DNA from: Brevibacillus sp. DP1.3A
Lineage (GTDB): Bacteria > Bacillota > Bacilli > Brevibacillales > Brevibacillaceae
Assembly (NCBI RefSeq): GCF_013284245.2
Contig: NZ_CP085876.1
Location: forward strand, 4,075,001-4,139,000
Length of the DNA: 64,000 bases
Direction: 5' to 3'
A program made the translations under genes and the position numbers. Each line of letters starts with the position of its first letter. Position 1 is the first letter of the stretch. A model generated the notes under the pieces. That model made no database searches. It was not told the DNA's origin and saw only the letters and a program-made list of their open reading frames with translations. Below are positions 15,663 through 25,094 of this stretch, piece by piece.

Positions 15663-17447
15663 CTATTTGTTTTTATGCAGCATCAAGGCGATTGTAAAAG
15701 TCGTTCCCTCACCCAGTTTACTTTGCACACTGATGGTGCCCCCGTGTGCCTCGACAAGGTTTTTCGCGATGGCTAGTCCAAGTCCAGTTCCACCTAGTCG
15801 TCCACGTGTGCGAGCCTTGTCTGCTTTATAGAATCGCTCAAAAACAAACGGCAAGTCTTCTTGCGGAATGCCACTGCCTGTATCGCTTATCTCAACCAGC
15901 AACGTTTTATCCCCGCGAGCCCGAATGGTGACGCTTCCCCCACTTGGCGTATGCCGCAGCGCATTATCGATCAAGTTCGTTAGCACTTGCTCCATGCGAT
16001 CAGGATCCATGAGCACATGCGTGTGTGTCGTCGATATTTCGAGGAAGAGATGGATTTCTCGTTCTCTCGCCAAATTGGTGAATTTACGTTGAATGCGCTC
16101 CAAATACGGACGCAGTTCCATCGTCTCCTGGAACAATTCAACATGCCCCGCTTCCATCCGTGCCAAGCTGAGCAATTCATTCACTAACTTGGTCATACGC
16201 GCTGACTCGTCATAGATGATCTGCGCCAATTCTTTATGCTCTTCCGGTGTAGCCACGATATCATCCACTATCGCTTCACTGTACCCTTGCAACATGGATA
16301 GAGGTGTTCGCAGTTCATGGGATACATTAGCCACAAAATCATTACGCATCTTATCCAACTTACGCTCCTGCGTGATGTCCCGAAGAACTGCAACAGCTCC
16401 ACGGATTTGATCCCGATCATTCAAGGGTACCATGACAACGGACCATATCCGCCCTTGAACAGGGATATCCTCTGTCACTTCCTGTCCGGTTTGCAAAACC
16501 TGTTGATAGAACAAGAACAGCGGCACAGGCTCATCTGAATGCTCAAAATCCCAATCTCGCAAGAATCGTTCTGCTGGAGGATTCGTTACGGCCAGCTTGC
16601 CGCTCGCATCTATCATCACAACACCATCTACCATGCTTCTAAGAACGCTCGCCAGCTGCTCCTTCTCTTTGGACAGTGCATCGACTAACTGATTGAGCTT
16701 GCTTGCCATCGTGTTAAACGAAGCCGCCAGTTCACCTGTCTCGTCCTGGGTCCTAATCGGGATTTCAGCATGAAAGTCCCCTTCCGCTATGCGATGCGCC
16801 GTTTCTTTCATCTGACGTAATGGAATCGTAAGACGCGATGAGAGGAAGAAAGCGAATACAGTGGTAGAGACGAATCCGATGACGCCAACCACAAAGATTA
16901 AAAATCTGACTTCACTAACCGTATCATCAAAATCTTCAATCGCCTGATACATGACCACTGCGCCCGTTTTCCCTGCTGCCATTTCTAAAGGCACAGCGAC
17001 CGCAAGCATTTCATGCTTGTTGTTCGTGTGATCAGCGGAATTCTCCACATTAATATAAATCGTTTTGGGAGCAGGATGCTTACCTGCCAGCGCATCAGGC
17101 AAACGCAAGGCAGGATTTTGGAGCAATTGCTCTACTGGAATACGCGGGAGCCCAGCCCCCTCGCTCATACCGACTTGCTTGCCTGTTTCATCGAGAATGA
17201 CCATGCCCGTATGATGGACCAAGCCAAACCTGGAAGCCATCTCCATAGCTGCTGTCATATCCGGACTCTGCGCCAAACCGATTGCGATGCCATCTGCCAG
17301 ATCGTGCAAATTCTTGGACTGCCGATTGCTATAAAAGCTGTCAAAGGATTGAACGAGCAACAAACTAAAGATGGTCAAGACGAGAGCAAATAAGGCAATA
17401 ATGGTCATCCATAGCTTTCCGACTACACTGCGAAAAATAACGTCCAC
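15663..17447 (-). CDS. resE: sensor histidine kinase ResE
   Basis: A 594-residue membrane kinase that phosphorylates ResD in response to oxygen limitation or nitric oxide. Two membrane segments (about 10-33 and 177-202) flank an extracytoplasmic domain. HAMP (about 200-255), PAS (about 265-360, VDGVVMIDASGKLA), HisKA with the phospho-His in VSHELRTPL, and HATPase (NLIDNALRHT, DTGSGIP, GGTGLGLAI) follow. The start is GTG at 17447, one base from the resD stop, with AGGTG upstream inside resD. Gene order with resABC supports ResE. Confidence 0.93.
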   Translation of the reverse strand: MDVIFRSVVGKLWMTIIALFALVLTIFSLLLVQSFDSFYSNRQSKNLHDLADGIAIGLAQSPDMTAAMEMASRFGLVHHTGMVILDETGKQVGMSEGAGLPRIPVEQLLQNPALRLPDALAGKHPAPKTIYINVENSADHTNNKHEMLAVAVPLEMAAGKTGAVVMYQAIEDFDDTVSEVRFLIFVVGVIGFVSTTVFAFFLSSRLTIPLRQMKETAHRIAEGDFHAEIPIRTQDETGELAASFNTMASKLNQLVDALSKEKEQLASVLRSMVDGVVMIDASGKLAVTNPPAERFLRDWDFEHSDEPVPLFLFYQQVLQTGQEVTEDIPVQGRIWSVVMVPLNDRDQIRGAVAVLRDITQERKLDKMRNDFVANVSHELRTPLSMLQGYSEAIVDDIVATPEEHKELAQIIYDESARMTKLVNELLSLARMEAGHVELFQETMELRPYLERIQRKFTNLAREREIHLFLEISTTHTHVLMDPDRMEQVLTNLIDNALRHTPSGGSVTIRARGDKTLLVEISDTGSGIPQEDLPFVFERFYKADKARTRGRLGGTGLGLAIAKNLVEAHGGTISVQSKLGEGTTFTIALMLHKNK

Positions 17448-17448
17448 T

Positions 17449-18165
17449 TTACTTAGGCACCTCTAGCTTGTATCCGACGCCCCAAACCGTGGCGATCATA
17501 TTGGCAGCTTGTGGAGAAACACGGTTCAATTTTTCGCGGAGACGCTTGATATGCGTGTCCACCGTGCGCAAGTCGCCGAAGAACTCGTAGTGCCACACAT
17601 CTTTTAACAATTCTTCACGCGTAAACACTTTATCCGGCGACAATGCCAGGTAGTGCAACAGTTCATACTCTTTTGGAGTCAGGCTCACCTCTTGGCCACT
17701 TGCGATGACTTTGTGTGCATCGTGGTCAATGGTCAATTCCGGGAAAACAAGAACAGAATGACTGTTGAACGTCTCTGTCTTCAAATAAGCTGTCGCGGAA
17801 GAACGACGCAGAATCGCTTTTACCCGGTACATGACCTCGCGCGGGCTGAACGGCTTCACGACATAATCGTCTACCCCTGCCTCAAACCCGTGAACGCGGT
17901 TCGTTTCTTCCCCTTTTGCTGTCAGCATAATAATTGGGGTTGCCTTGAATTCACGAACACGCTGGCATACCTCGATCCCGTCCATTCCTGGCAGCATCAG
18001 GTCGAGCAAAATGATATCATAGTCACTTCCCACAGCCATTTCGACCGCTTGCTCTCCATTATCTGCTTCATCAATCAGAAAGTTTTCTCTTTCCAAGTAC
18101 ATTTTCAGGAGTCTGCGAATGCGCTCTTCATCATCCACTACGAGAATACGTGCTATTTTTTCCAT
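17449..18165 (-). CDS. resD: response regulator ResD
   Basis: A 238-residue OmpR/PhoB-type regulator controlling anaerobic respiration and cytochrome biogenesis. The receiver domain holds the acidic pair DDEE, the phospho-acceptor Asp in ILLDLMLPGMDG (about residue 57) and the lysine in VVKPFSPRE. The C-terminal winged helix includes LTPKEYELLHYLA and TVDTHIKRLREKL. ATG 18165 follows AGAGGTG. It lies after the resC terminator, so it likely has its own promoter in the 50-70 bp upstream. Confidence 0.95.
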   Translation of the reverse strand: MEKIARILVVDDEERIRRLLKMYLERENFLIDEADNGEQAVEMAVGSDYDIILLDLMLPGMDGIEVCQRVREFKATPIIMLTAKGEETNRVHGFEAGVDDYVVKPFSPREVMYRVKAILRRSSATAYLKTETFNSHSVLVFPELTIDHDAHKVIASGQEVSLTPKEYELLHYLALSPDKVFTREELLKDVWHYEFFGDLRTVDTHIKRLREKLNRVSPQAANMIATVWGVGYKLEVPK

Positions 18166-18216
18166 CTGGAACACCTCTTGCTCTCATAATATCGTAAAAC
18201 CGTTTGAAGATAGTCC

Positions 18217-18243
18217 AAAAAGCTGGTGGTAAAACCAGCTTTT
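18217..18243 (-). terminator. resABC terminator
   Basis: Hairpin AAAAGCTGGT/CCAGCTTTTT with a short loop between resC and resD, separating cytochrome assembly genes from the two-component genes. Confidence 0.75.
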
Positions 18244-18253
18244 CGAGGATATT

Positions 18254-19483
18254 CTACACCCCAGCGTAGGAGTGCAAACCAGCAATGACCAAGTTGACCA
18301 CGACCAGTGTAATCAAAATAATGACGAACCCGATGACGGACATCCATGCTGATTTTGCACCGATCCATCCTCTGGATAGACGCAAGTGCAAGTAGGCACT
18401 GTAGAAGAGCCAGACAACTAAGGCCCATACTTCCTTAGGGTCCCAGCCCCAGAATCGTCCCCATGCCTCTTCTGCCCAAATCATCGCAAAGATAAGGGCC
18501 CCGAGGGTAAACACCGGATATCCGATACTGATTGCTCGATAACTGATCTCGTCCAGTAGCTCAGGATCGACACTCTCAACGGAAGGCTTAATTGCAGCCC
18601 CTAATCGTTTTCGGAAAATCAAACGCATTCCGCCATACAGAATTACCCCTGTTAGGACAGACCACAGCATCGTGTTCAATTTGCGTGCAGCGTCTTTTCC
18701 TTCCATCCAGGTAGGTGCCTCAAAGAGTGGAGACATTGGACCTTCCTTGATGATGGTTGAATCAGCAGGTGCAACAATTGCAGGCAGGATGTACTCCACT
18801 TTCGGTTTTACCATCTGTCCTGCTGCATTCATTTCTTCCTTCTTCATCTCAAATACCGTCTTTTGATCCATACGAGCAAACGTAGAATCCATCAAAATGA
18901 ATCCAACGAGCATCAGGACCACAGCCAGCACGATCTCCAGCCATTTCGTACTTTTCGTGGAAATATGCTGCGGAACGGTACGGATCAAATACATCAGACC
19001 CGCTGCAAAACCAACCGCCAAAATCCCTTCACCCAGTGCAGCAGTAGTCACGTGAATGTGCAGCCAGTAGCTCTGCAAAGACGGAATCAATGGGGTGATT
19101 TCCTTTGGGAACACGTACGAATACGCGAGCATGATAACCCCTAGCGGAAGAACGAACGCCCCAATCGAGGTCAGCTTGTAGATCCGGTAAATAATTAAGT
19201 AGGCCAGGATAATACAGTAATCCAAGAATGCCATAAACTCAAACATGTTACTCGTCGGGCTATGACCGCCTGCAATCCAGCGAGCAATCACATACCCTGT
19301 TTGCGCCACAAAACCGATAACGGCTAACCAATACGCAATCCGTCCATAGCGCTCTTCATGTTGTTTGGGATCACGCCCTGCCCAGTTTTTACCCGTCACG
19401 GCTACAGCGAAGACGATAGACGAGATGACGTAAAGCAGGAACGCGACATCCAGTAACCAGTCACTCAGTTGAATGAGCTGCAC
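18254..19483 (-). CDS. resC: cytochrome c biogenesis protein ResC (CcsA/CcsB type)
   Basis: A 409-residue polytopic membrane protein of System II cytochrome c assembly. The haem-handling tryptophan-rich WWD motif WGRFWGWDPKEVWAL lies in the C-terminal third, surrounded by membrane segments and conserved histidines (HIHVTTAALGEG, HLRLSRGWIG). With ResB it forms the haem transport and ligation complex. The start is GTG at 19483 with AAGGGGGT at good distance; resB ends 24 bp upstream. Confidence 0.94.
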   Translation of the reverse strand: MQLIQLSDWLLDVAFLLYVISSIVFAVAVTGKNWAGRDPKQHEERYGRIAYWLAVIGFVAQTGYVIARWIAGGHSPTSNMFEFMAFLDYCIILAYLIIYRIYKLTSIGAFVLPLGVIMLAYSYVFPKEITPLIPSLQSYWLHIHVTTAALGEGILAVGFAAGLMYLIRTVPQHISTKSTKWLEIVLAVVLMLVGFILMDSTFARMDQKTVFEMKKEEMNAAGQMVKPKVEYILPAIVAPADSTIIKEGPMSPLFEAPTWMEGKDAARKLNTMLWSVLTGVILYGGMRLIFRKRLGAAIKPSVESVDPELLDEISYRAISIGYPVFTLGALIFAMIWAEEAWGRFWGWDPKEVWALVVWLFYSAYLHLRLSRGWIGAKSAWMSVIGFVIILITLVVVNLVIAGLHSYAGV

Positions 19484-19507
19484 GTTGTTAGTACCCCCTT
19501 TGAAGCT

Positions 19508-21142
19508 TTAGGCCTTGGCCTTCGTTTTATCTTCTATCGTGACAGGGAGCTCCGCTTGTTTAACCAGCCCATCTACTTCTCTACGAAGACCGAACCAGTT
19601 TTTATTCGTGTGAGCTGCTACCAAGATACTTCCCTCTTGCGTCTGTACCCAAACCCGACGATGTTGCCAGAACATGCCGATCACAACGCCCGCAAGGAAA
19701 ATGAATGAACCTAAATAAATCAATGGCAATGCTTTGTCCACCCGTACATTCAGCCCTGCAATATCGATTAAATCAGGCATTTTGATGTCGAGTCCGTAAC
19801 GCGTATCATTTTTCTGTGTAAGAATGGTTCCTTCTAGATAAACCAGTTTTTCGTTATAATTGCCATTCTCTCCAATGAGTTCCAATGCCACCATCGGATT
19901 TTTAGGCAAATTGGTTTTCGTCGCCGGCTTCCCGTCTTTTCCCATTATAAAATCGGGGAAGTAATCCAAAATCCGTACCGTAAACCCATCCGCAATGGTT
20001 TGCTCTGGCTGTGGATTGTACAGATCAATTTTGATAAGACCGATCTCTTTTTTATTGTTTTTCAAATCGACCACTGTAAAATTAAGCGCGCCAAGCTGCA
20101 TCTCTTGCACGCCGCTCTGATAAATGTAGAGGCTGTCCTGCTCCATCGGATGATTCACGACGATCGGACCCTTCTGTACTTCTACCAAATCCGGCTTTTT
20201 CCCTGGAACGTCAGCGCTTTTATTTTCATACAAAATGGCCTCTGTCTGGTAGCTCTTCACAATGGCTCCGCCCTTAAGCTCCAGTTGCTCCGGCATTTCT
20301 TCTTCCGACCAATACTCTGTCGTGTAGTTCTCGTTTTTTATGTAGTAAGGGGTATTCGGAATCGCCATTGTTTGTCCCTCACGCACCCAGACGTACTCGT
20401 CCAAGTAAAAGCCAGGCAGGCTTCGCATCAGGGTACCGACCAAAAACAAGATCAGTCCAATGTGATTAATGTAAGGACCCCAACGGCTAAAACGGCCTTT
20501 TTCAGCCATAATCGCCCGTTCCGTGCGGAAAATGCGGTATCCTTTTTCTTTCAATGCCAGAGCGGAGGCGTCCAGTATTGCTTCCTGATTGGCTTCTGGA
20601 GCAAGCTCACCCTCTGCAAACAGCTTTTGCCCTTTCAAAAAGGACTTGTGCTGGTTCAATCTTGGCTTCTTTAACGCTTTATACAGCGGTACTACGCGGT
20701 CCAGACTACAGATAACCAAAGACGTACCGAGCATAACAAGAAGCGTCACAAACCACCAGGACGAGTACATATTGTGAAATCCAAGGCCGTAGAAAATCGT
20801 TCCCAGCGTTCCATATGATTCCGTATAAAAACGGGCAACATCTGCTTCAGTCGGTACGGGAACCGGTATGTACATTTGTTGTGGAAAGATGGTTCCAACT
20901 GCGGACGCCACCAAAATGACAATAATGATACCGATTGCAATTTTGACCGAAGAAAAAAAGTTCCAGACTCGATCGATTACCTTTGTTTTATTCGTTTGAG
21001 AACGTCTTGCCATTCCTTCATAACGCATGTCAGGAAACGATGTCTGCTCGTGGACTTCCACATTCAAAGGCTTCCCGCAAGACTCACAGAGCAGCGTCCC
21101 AACCGGGTTGGTATGACCGCATTCGCATTTTCTCTGATCCAT
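19508..21142 (-). CDS. resB: cytochrome c biogenesis protein ResB
   Basis: A 544-residue membrane protein of System II cytochrome c maturation. It begins with a small cytoplasmic zinc ribbon (CECGHTNP and CESCGKP), then membrane segments near residues 70-90, 130-155 and 225-245, a large extracytoplasmic domain, and a last membrane segment (LIYLGSFIFLAGVVIGMF) near the C-terminus. Two consecutive ATG codons occur; the second, at 21142, is better spaced from GAGGAG. It sits between resA and resC. Confidence 0.94.
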   Translation of the reverse strand: MDQRKCECGHTNPVGTLLCESCGKPLNVEVHEQTSFPDMRYEGMARRSQTNKTKVIDRVWNFFSSVKIAIGIIIVILVASAVGTIFPQQMYIPVPVPTEADVARFYTESYGTLGTIFYGLGFHNMYSSWWFVTLLVMLGTSLVICSLDRVVPLYKALKKPRLNQHKSFLKGQKLFAEGELAPEANQEAILDASALALKEKGYRIFRTERAIMAEKGRFSRWGPYINHIGLILFLVGTLMRSLPGFYLDEYVWVREGQTMAIPNTPYYIKNENYTTEYWSEEEMPEQLELKGGAIVKSYQTEAILYENKSADVPGKKPDLVEVQKGPIVVNHPMEQDSLYIYQSGVQEMQLGALNFTVVDLKNNKKEIGLIKIDLYNPQPEQTIADGFTVRILDYFPDFIMGKDGKPATKTNLPKNPMVALELIGENGNYNEKLVYLEGTILTQKNDTRYGLDIKMPDLIDIAGLNVRVDKALPLIYLGSFIFLAGVVIGMFWQHRRVWVQTQEGSILVAAHTNKNWFGLRREVDGLVKQAELPVTIEDKTKAKA

Positions 21143-21155
21143 CATTGCTCCTCAC

Positions 21156-21680
21156 TTACGGCAAGATTTTTGTTATTTTCGACTCAATCATCGCTTCATC
21201 CAACTGCCCGATAAAAATGTCCTGCACTTCTCCATCAGGGTCGATGAAAAAAGTCGTCGGAATCGGACCGATTCGATACAGCTTTGTTATTTGCGATTGG
21301 CGATCGAGCAAAATAGGGAAGTCAATCCCGAACTGCTTCACGAATGGTTCTACGGCAACTGGCGATTCTCCGATATTGACGCCGACTACAACCAATCCCT
21401 TGTCTTTAAACTTCGTATATTGCTCTTGCAATGCCGGCATTTCTTCCTTACAGGGTTCACACCACGTGCCCCAGAAATTAAGGATAACGCCCTTTCCTTT
21501 CAAACTTTCCAGAGTCAGCTCTGGTCCATTCAGTTGCTCCAAACTAAAATTCGGAGCATCGCTTCCTACTTTCACAGCACCGGGGTCCTTCACAAAGCTG
21601 GAATAGAGTGCAAAGACCAGCGCTACAAGCAAAACACCCAATACCGCGATCCTGACATATGTACGATTGCTTTTGTTCAT
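21156..21680 (-). CDS. resA: membrane-anchored thiol-disulfide oxidoreductase ResA
   Basis: A 174-residue thioredoxin-fold protein with an N-terminal membrane anchor (about residues 9-27). The redox pair is in WGTWCEPCKEEM and the cis-proline segment in IGPIPTTFFID. ResA keeps the CxxCH motif of apocytochrome c reduced on the outer face of the membrane. ATG 21680 begins MNKSNRTY, just before the anchor; longer upstream starts add nothing sensible. Confidence 0.94.
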   Translation of the reverse strand: MNKSNRTYVRIAVLGVLLVALVFALYSSFVKDPGAVKVGSDAPNFSLEQLNGPELTLESLKGKGVILNFWGTWCEPCKEEMPALQEQYTKFKDKGLVVVGVNIGESPVAVEPFVKQFGIDFPILLDRQSQITKLYRIGPIPTTFFIDPDGEVQDIFIGQLDEAMIESKITKILP

Positions 21681-21797
21681 GACTCCATACTCCCATCTAC
21701 TGCTAATAAATTGCATCCTTTTCCCATTCTATTATAGCGTTCCTAGTTTTTCCGACAGCGCACAACTTATGAACAGATTTTGAACGAATCAATGTTT

Positions 21798-22538
21798 CTA
21801 CCGCGGGCTGCGTTTCTTTTGAACCAATCCCCGCTTCAAGCTCTCCACTTCCTCATGATTGAGCTTGCGAAATTCGCCTGGCTTTAGTCCATCTAATGTG
21901 AGAAATCCTAGACGGATTCGCTCCAATGTCAGCACCGGATGACCGATTGCTTCACACATTCTGCGCACTTGGCGGTTACGTCCTTCATGTATAGTCAGTT
22001 CTACCAATGCCTTTTGGCTGCTAGACTCTGTCTTCAACAATTTGGACTGACCGGGAGAAGTCATGCCATCTTCCAAACGAATGCCGGTTGCTAGCTTGTG
22101 CACTTTTTCCTGACTAGGGATTCCCTTTACCCATGCCCGATACACTTTATCGATTTCATAGCTTGGATGTGCCAGCTTGTTGGCAAGCTCCCCATCGTTC
22201 GTCAAGAGCAGCAAGCCGGAAGTATCGTAATCCAAGCGACCTACTGGATATACCCGTTCTTTAATTCCCTTCAACAGATCGATCACTACCCGTCTGCCGC
22301 GCGGGTCAGTGACGCTCGTAATGACACCGGTAGGCTTGTACAGCAAGAGATAGACATGTTGCTCCAGCTTAACCTGCTGTCCATTCACCACAATTTTGTC
22401 TTTGAGCGGATCGACTTTTATTCCCTGCTCTCGTACGACTTGGCCATTTACCTGCACCTTGCCTTGCGCAATCAATTCTTCACAATGGCGACGAGAGGCG
22501 ATTCCAGCATGCGCCAATACTTTCTGTAAACGTTCCAT
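21798..22538 (-). CDS. rluB: 23S rRNA pseudouridine synthase RluB
   Basis: A 246-residue RsuA/RluB-family enzyme that makes a pseudouridine in the peptidyl-transferase region of 23S rRNA. An N-terminal S4 RNA-binding domain (MERLQKVLAHAGIASRRHCEE) precedes the catalytic domain with the active Asp in GRLDYDTSGLLLLTNDG. A basic tail ends the protein. Start ATG 22538 has AGAGGTGA upstream. It precedes resA as in B. subtilis and may share its transcript. Confidence 0.94.
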   Translation of the reverse strand: MERLQKVLAHAGIASRRHCEELIAQGKVQVNGQVVREQGIKVDPLKDKIVVNGQQVKLEQHVYLLLYKPTGVITSVTDPRGRRVVIDLLKGIKERVYPVGRLDYDTSGLLLLTNDGELANKLAHPSYEIDKVYRAWVKGIPSQEKVHKLATGIRLEDGMTSPGQSKLLKTESSSQKALVELTIHEGRNRQVRRMCEAIGHPVLTLERIRLGFLTLDGLKPGEFRKLNHEEVESLKRGLVQKKRSPR

Positions 22539-22587
22539 CGTTGGTTCACCTCTACAACATCATACCCATTCTTACTAGTGTGGACAA

Positions 22588-22627
22588 GAAAAAGGGAAAA
22601 ACTTCCCCATATCCATGAGGAAGTTTT
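22588..22627 (-). terminator. dacB-spmA-spmB terminator
   Basis: 9-bp stem AAAACTTCC/GGAAGTTTT with a T-rich tail on the minus strand, downstream of spmB. Confidence 0.8.
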
Positions 22628-22652
22628 CACTGCCAACACTATTTGAACTCTA

Positions 22653-23186
22653 TTAAGCGAAAATGTAGGAGACAATGAGCAGCGAGAATATGACACCAGC
22701 CAGGTCCGACCACAAGCCTACCTTTAGCGCATAAGCAGAATTGCGAATGCCAACTGCGCCAAAATAAACGGTTAGGACATACAGTGTCGTATCTGTGCTC
22801 CCTTGCATGGTAGCTGCCAGTCTGCCCAAAAAAGAATCGGGACCGTACTGCGCGATCAAATCTGTTGCTATCGCAAGTGAGCCTGTTCCCGTCAACGGAC
22901 GAAGCAACGCCAACGGGACCAGTTCTTCCGGAAAATGCAACAGGTCAAGTAGCGGTTTGAGCACGCGAAGCAGTAGATCCAATGCTCCTGACTCCCGAAA
23001 CATACTCACCGCGACCATCATGGCAATCAGATGCGGGAGTATGCGAATCGTAGTGGTTAAGCCACCTTTTGCTCCATCTACAAACGTCTCGTAGACGGGG
23101 ACTTGTTTCCGCCACCCATACAACAAGACAAAGGCAATCGTAACGGGAATGGCCCAAAGAGAGAGCAGGGATACCCATTGGTACAT
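22653..23186 (-). CDS. spmB: spore maturation protein B
   Basis: A 177-residue membrane protein with a nucleoside-recognition (Gate) domain. With SpmA it is needed for full spore core dehydration and heat resistance. Hydrophobic segments and the PLTGTGSLAIATDLI motif are visible. The GGGGGAG ribosome site lies in the 11-bp gap after spmA, so both are co-translated with dacB. Confidence 0.93.
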   Translation of the reverse strand: MYQWVSLLSLWAIPVTIAFVLLYGWRKQVPVYETFVDGAKGGLTTTIRILPHLIAMMVAVSMFRESGALDLLLRVLKPLLDLLHFPEELVPLALLRPLTGTGSLAIATDLIAQYGPDSFLGRLAATMQGSTDTTLYVLTVYFGAVGIRNSAYALKVGLWSDLAGVIFSLLIVSYIFA

Positions 23187-23197
23187 AAGGACTCCCC

Positions 23198-23788
23198 CTA
23201 TCTGTGTCTTCGTATATGCCGATAACGATACATGCGATCAATCAACAGGGCGACAATGGTGGCAGCAAAGGAAGATAACAACGTAGTGCCTACGATTTCT
23301 ACGGGATTCACGGAGCCATACTGCATGCGGATCGCGATCATCGTCGTAGGAATAATCGTAATGCTCGCCGTATTGATCGCCAGCAGCGTACACATGGCAG
23401 CCGAAGCGTTTTGCTTGTCTGGATTTAGCTTTTGGAGCTCTTCCATGGCTTTCAGCCCCATTGGAGTTGCTGCATTACCCAGCCCGAGCAAGTTTGCGCT
23501 CATATTTGAGAGGATATATCCCATAGCAGGGTGTCCTTTTGGTACATCAGGAAAAAGGATCTGAATGATCGGTGACAGTACCCGCGCCAATAGCTCAAGG
23601 AGTCCTGACTTTTCTGCAATCCGCATCATTCCCATCCAAAAAGCGAGAACACTGAGAAGACCGAGACAAACGGTTACTCCCGTCTTGGCTCCTTCAAATG
23701 CTGCTGCGTTAATCGCTTCCATCCGCCCCGTCATGGCCGCAACGACAATGCTAATGACAATGAGACCGAGCCAGATGACATTAAGCAC
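23198..23788 (-). CDS. spmA: spore maturation protein A
   Basis: A 196-residue membrane protein of the Gate domain family, acting in the mother cell on spore core dehydration. Conserved text includes NLLGLGNAATPMGLKAMEEL. The start is GTG at 23788, overlapping the dacB end by 8 bp, which implies translational coupling. The basic C-terminus (MYRYRHIRRHR) is probably cytoplasmic. Confidence 0.93.
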   Translation of the reverse strand: MLNVIWLGLIVISIVVAAMTGRMEAINAAAFEGAKTGVTVCLGLLSVLAFWMGMMRIAEKSGLLELLARVLSPIIQILFPDVPKGHPAMGYILSNMSANLLGLGNAATPMGLKAMEELQKLNPDKQNASAAMCTLLAINTASITIIPTTMIAIRMQYGSVNPVEIVGTTLLSSFAATIVALLIDRMYRYRHIRRHR

Positions 23789-24950
23789 TCCACAGCCCCC
23801 CTGACACTATGTCCCAAAATGGCTGCCACATGGAGCGTGAAGCTTGCGGAGCTGCTAAAGTCGGCGCATCCACACTAACTAGCAACGGAACCTGCCCAAT
23901 CATCTTCTCCTTTAAATAGAGTTGCAGAAACCCTGCCAGCTGACCATTCATTTTCGATGTTACCGTTGATTCTCCCATAACGACGCGTTTGTGAATCCCC
24001 TCTGCCTCTGCCGTTTGCAATGGATATTGAAAAGCGTTTGTTGTGACAAGATGAGTTCCTGTTTCGAGTGTGACTGGCGTGTCAGGCTTTACCTCCTGCC
24101 CTTTTTTGACCAGCTCTTGTAGTGGATAATTCGCAAAGCCCCAGTCCATCAGCTTGGCGGAGTCGTTCCAGTCATCAGAAGCATTCAGGGTAATCGTGGC
24201 CAGCTGCCTTCCATCCCGCGTGGCAGAAGATGCTAGGCAGCGCTTCGCGATTTTGGTGTATCCCGTTTTCACACCATCAGCACCGTTGTATAAATGAAGC
24301 ATCTTGTTTTTGTTGAGTAGACGCCGATCCCACTGCTCGCCTTCCCATGAAATATCCTTGACTTTCGTTGAAACGATTTGACGAAATACCGGATTATGTA
24401 AGGCGTAGGCGGACAGCTTTGCCATATCTTCCGCGGTGGAGTAATGCTGGTTACTGTCATCTAAACCATGCGGATTGGTGAAATTCGTATGCTCCATTCC
24501 AATCATCGCAGCCTTTTCATTCATCAAGTAAGTGAATCCAGGCACTGACCCTCCGATGTGCGTTGCGATGGTGACTGCTGCGTCATTACCAGATCGCAAC
24601 ATCAAACCGTACAGCAGTTCTTCAAGCGTGAGCTTCTCCCCATTTTTCAAGTAGATCGATGAGCCTTCTACACCAACTGCTTGTGGCGGTACCGTTACCT
24701 GTGCATCCAATTTGCCCATCTCGATCGCTACGATTGCTGTCATCGTTTTTGTCAGACTCGCGATCCTCATTTTTTTCGTACCGTTTTTGGAATAAAGAAT
24801 CCGCCCACTCTCTACATCGATTAGCGCTGCACCTTCTGCTGACAAGCTAGGTGGAGCTGCAGCAGCTTTTACCATCGCTGCCGGCGTAAGAGCCATCTGT
24901 ATAAAAAGAAAAACGACGAGTACGCCGGACAGATATTTTCGAATGCTCAT
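23781..24950 (-). CDS. dacB: sporulation D-alanyl-D-alanine carboxypeptidase DacB
   Basis: A 389-residue penicillin-binding protein (PBP5* type) that trims spore cortex peptides and sets cortex cross-linking. A signal peptide (cleavage near MVKAAAA) is followed by catalytic motifs SLTK in RIASLTKTMTAI, SGND and KTG in GVKTGYTK, then the C-terminal PBP5-type domain. ATG 24950 has GGGGAGGA. The operon dacB-spmA-spmB is mother-cell expressed in B. subtilis. A 17-bp palindrome (24985-25001) lies in its leader, but I found no convincing sigma-E promoter. Confidence 0.93.
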   Translation of the reverse strand: MSIRKYLSGVLVVFLFIQMALTPAAMVKAAAAPPSLSAEGAALIDVESGRILYSKNGTKKMRIASLTKTMTAIVAIEMGKLDAQVTVPPQAVGVEGSSIYLKNGEKLTLEELLYGLMLRSGNDAAVTIATHIGGSVPGFTYLMNEKAAMIGMEHTNFTNPHGLDDSNQHYSTAEDMAKLSAYALHNPVFRQIVSTKVKDISWEGEQWDRRLLNKNKMLHLYNGADGVKTGYTKIAKRCLASSATRDGRQLATITLNASDDWNDSAKLMDWGFANYPLQELVKKGQEVKPDTPVTLETGTHLVTTNAFQYPLQTAEAEGIHKRVVMGESTVTSKMNGQLAGFLQLYLKEKMIGQVPLLVSVDAPTLAAPQASRSMWQPFWDIVSGGLWSA

Positions 24951-25094
24951 AAACGTCCTCCCCATTTGAAAACTTGGGCTCAACCTTGCCTATTAGGCAA
25001 GAGAAAAGCCGTCGTTATACCACGATACACAGGTTTGTACCATAGTATATGGGGACGAGTCGTATGATAGTACGAAAAACTGTCCGGACTGTAA

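Noticed and set aside
24985..25001. Palindrome CTTGCCTATTAGGCAAG before dacB as a terminator of scpB
   Set aside because: No T-run on either strand, and scpB transcription reaches it only after 90 bases; it may be a leader hairpin or chance.
24950..25094. Sigma-E promoter for the dacB operon
   Set aside because: CATA-type -10 candidates exist (for example CATATACT) but none has a -35 at the proper distance.
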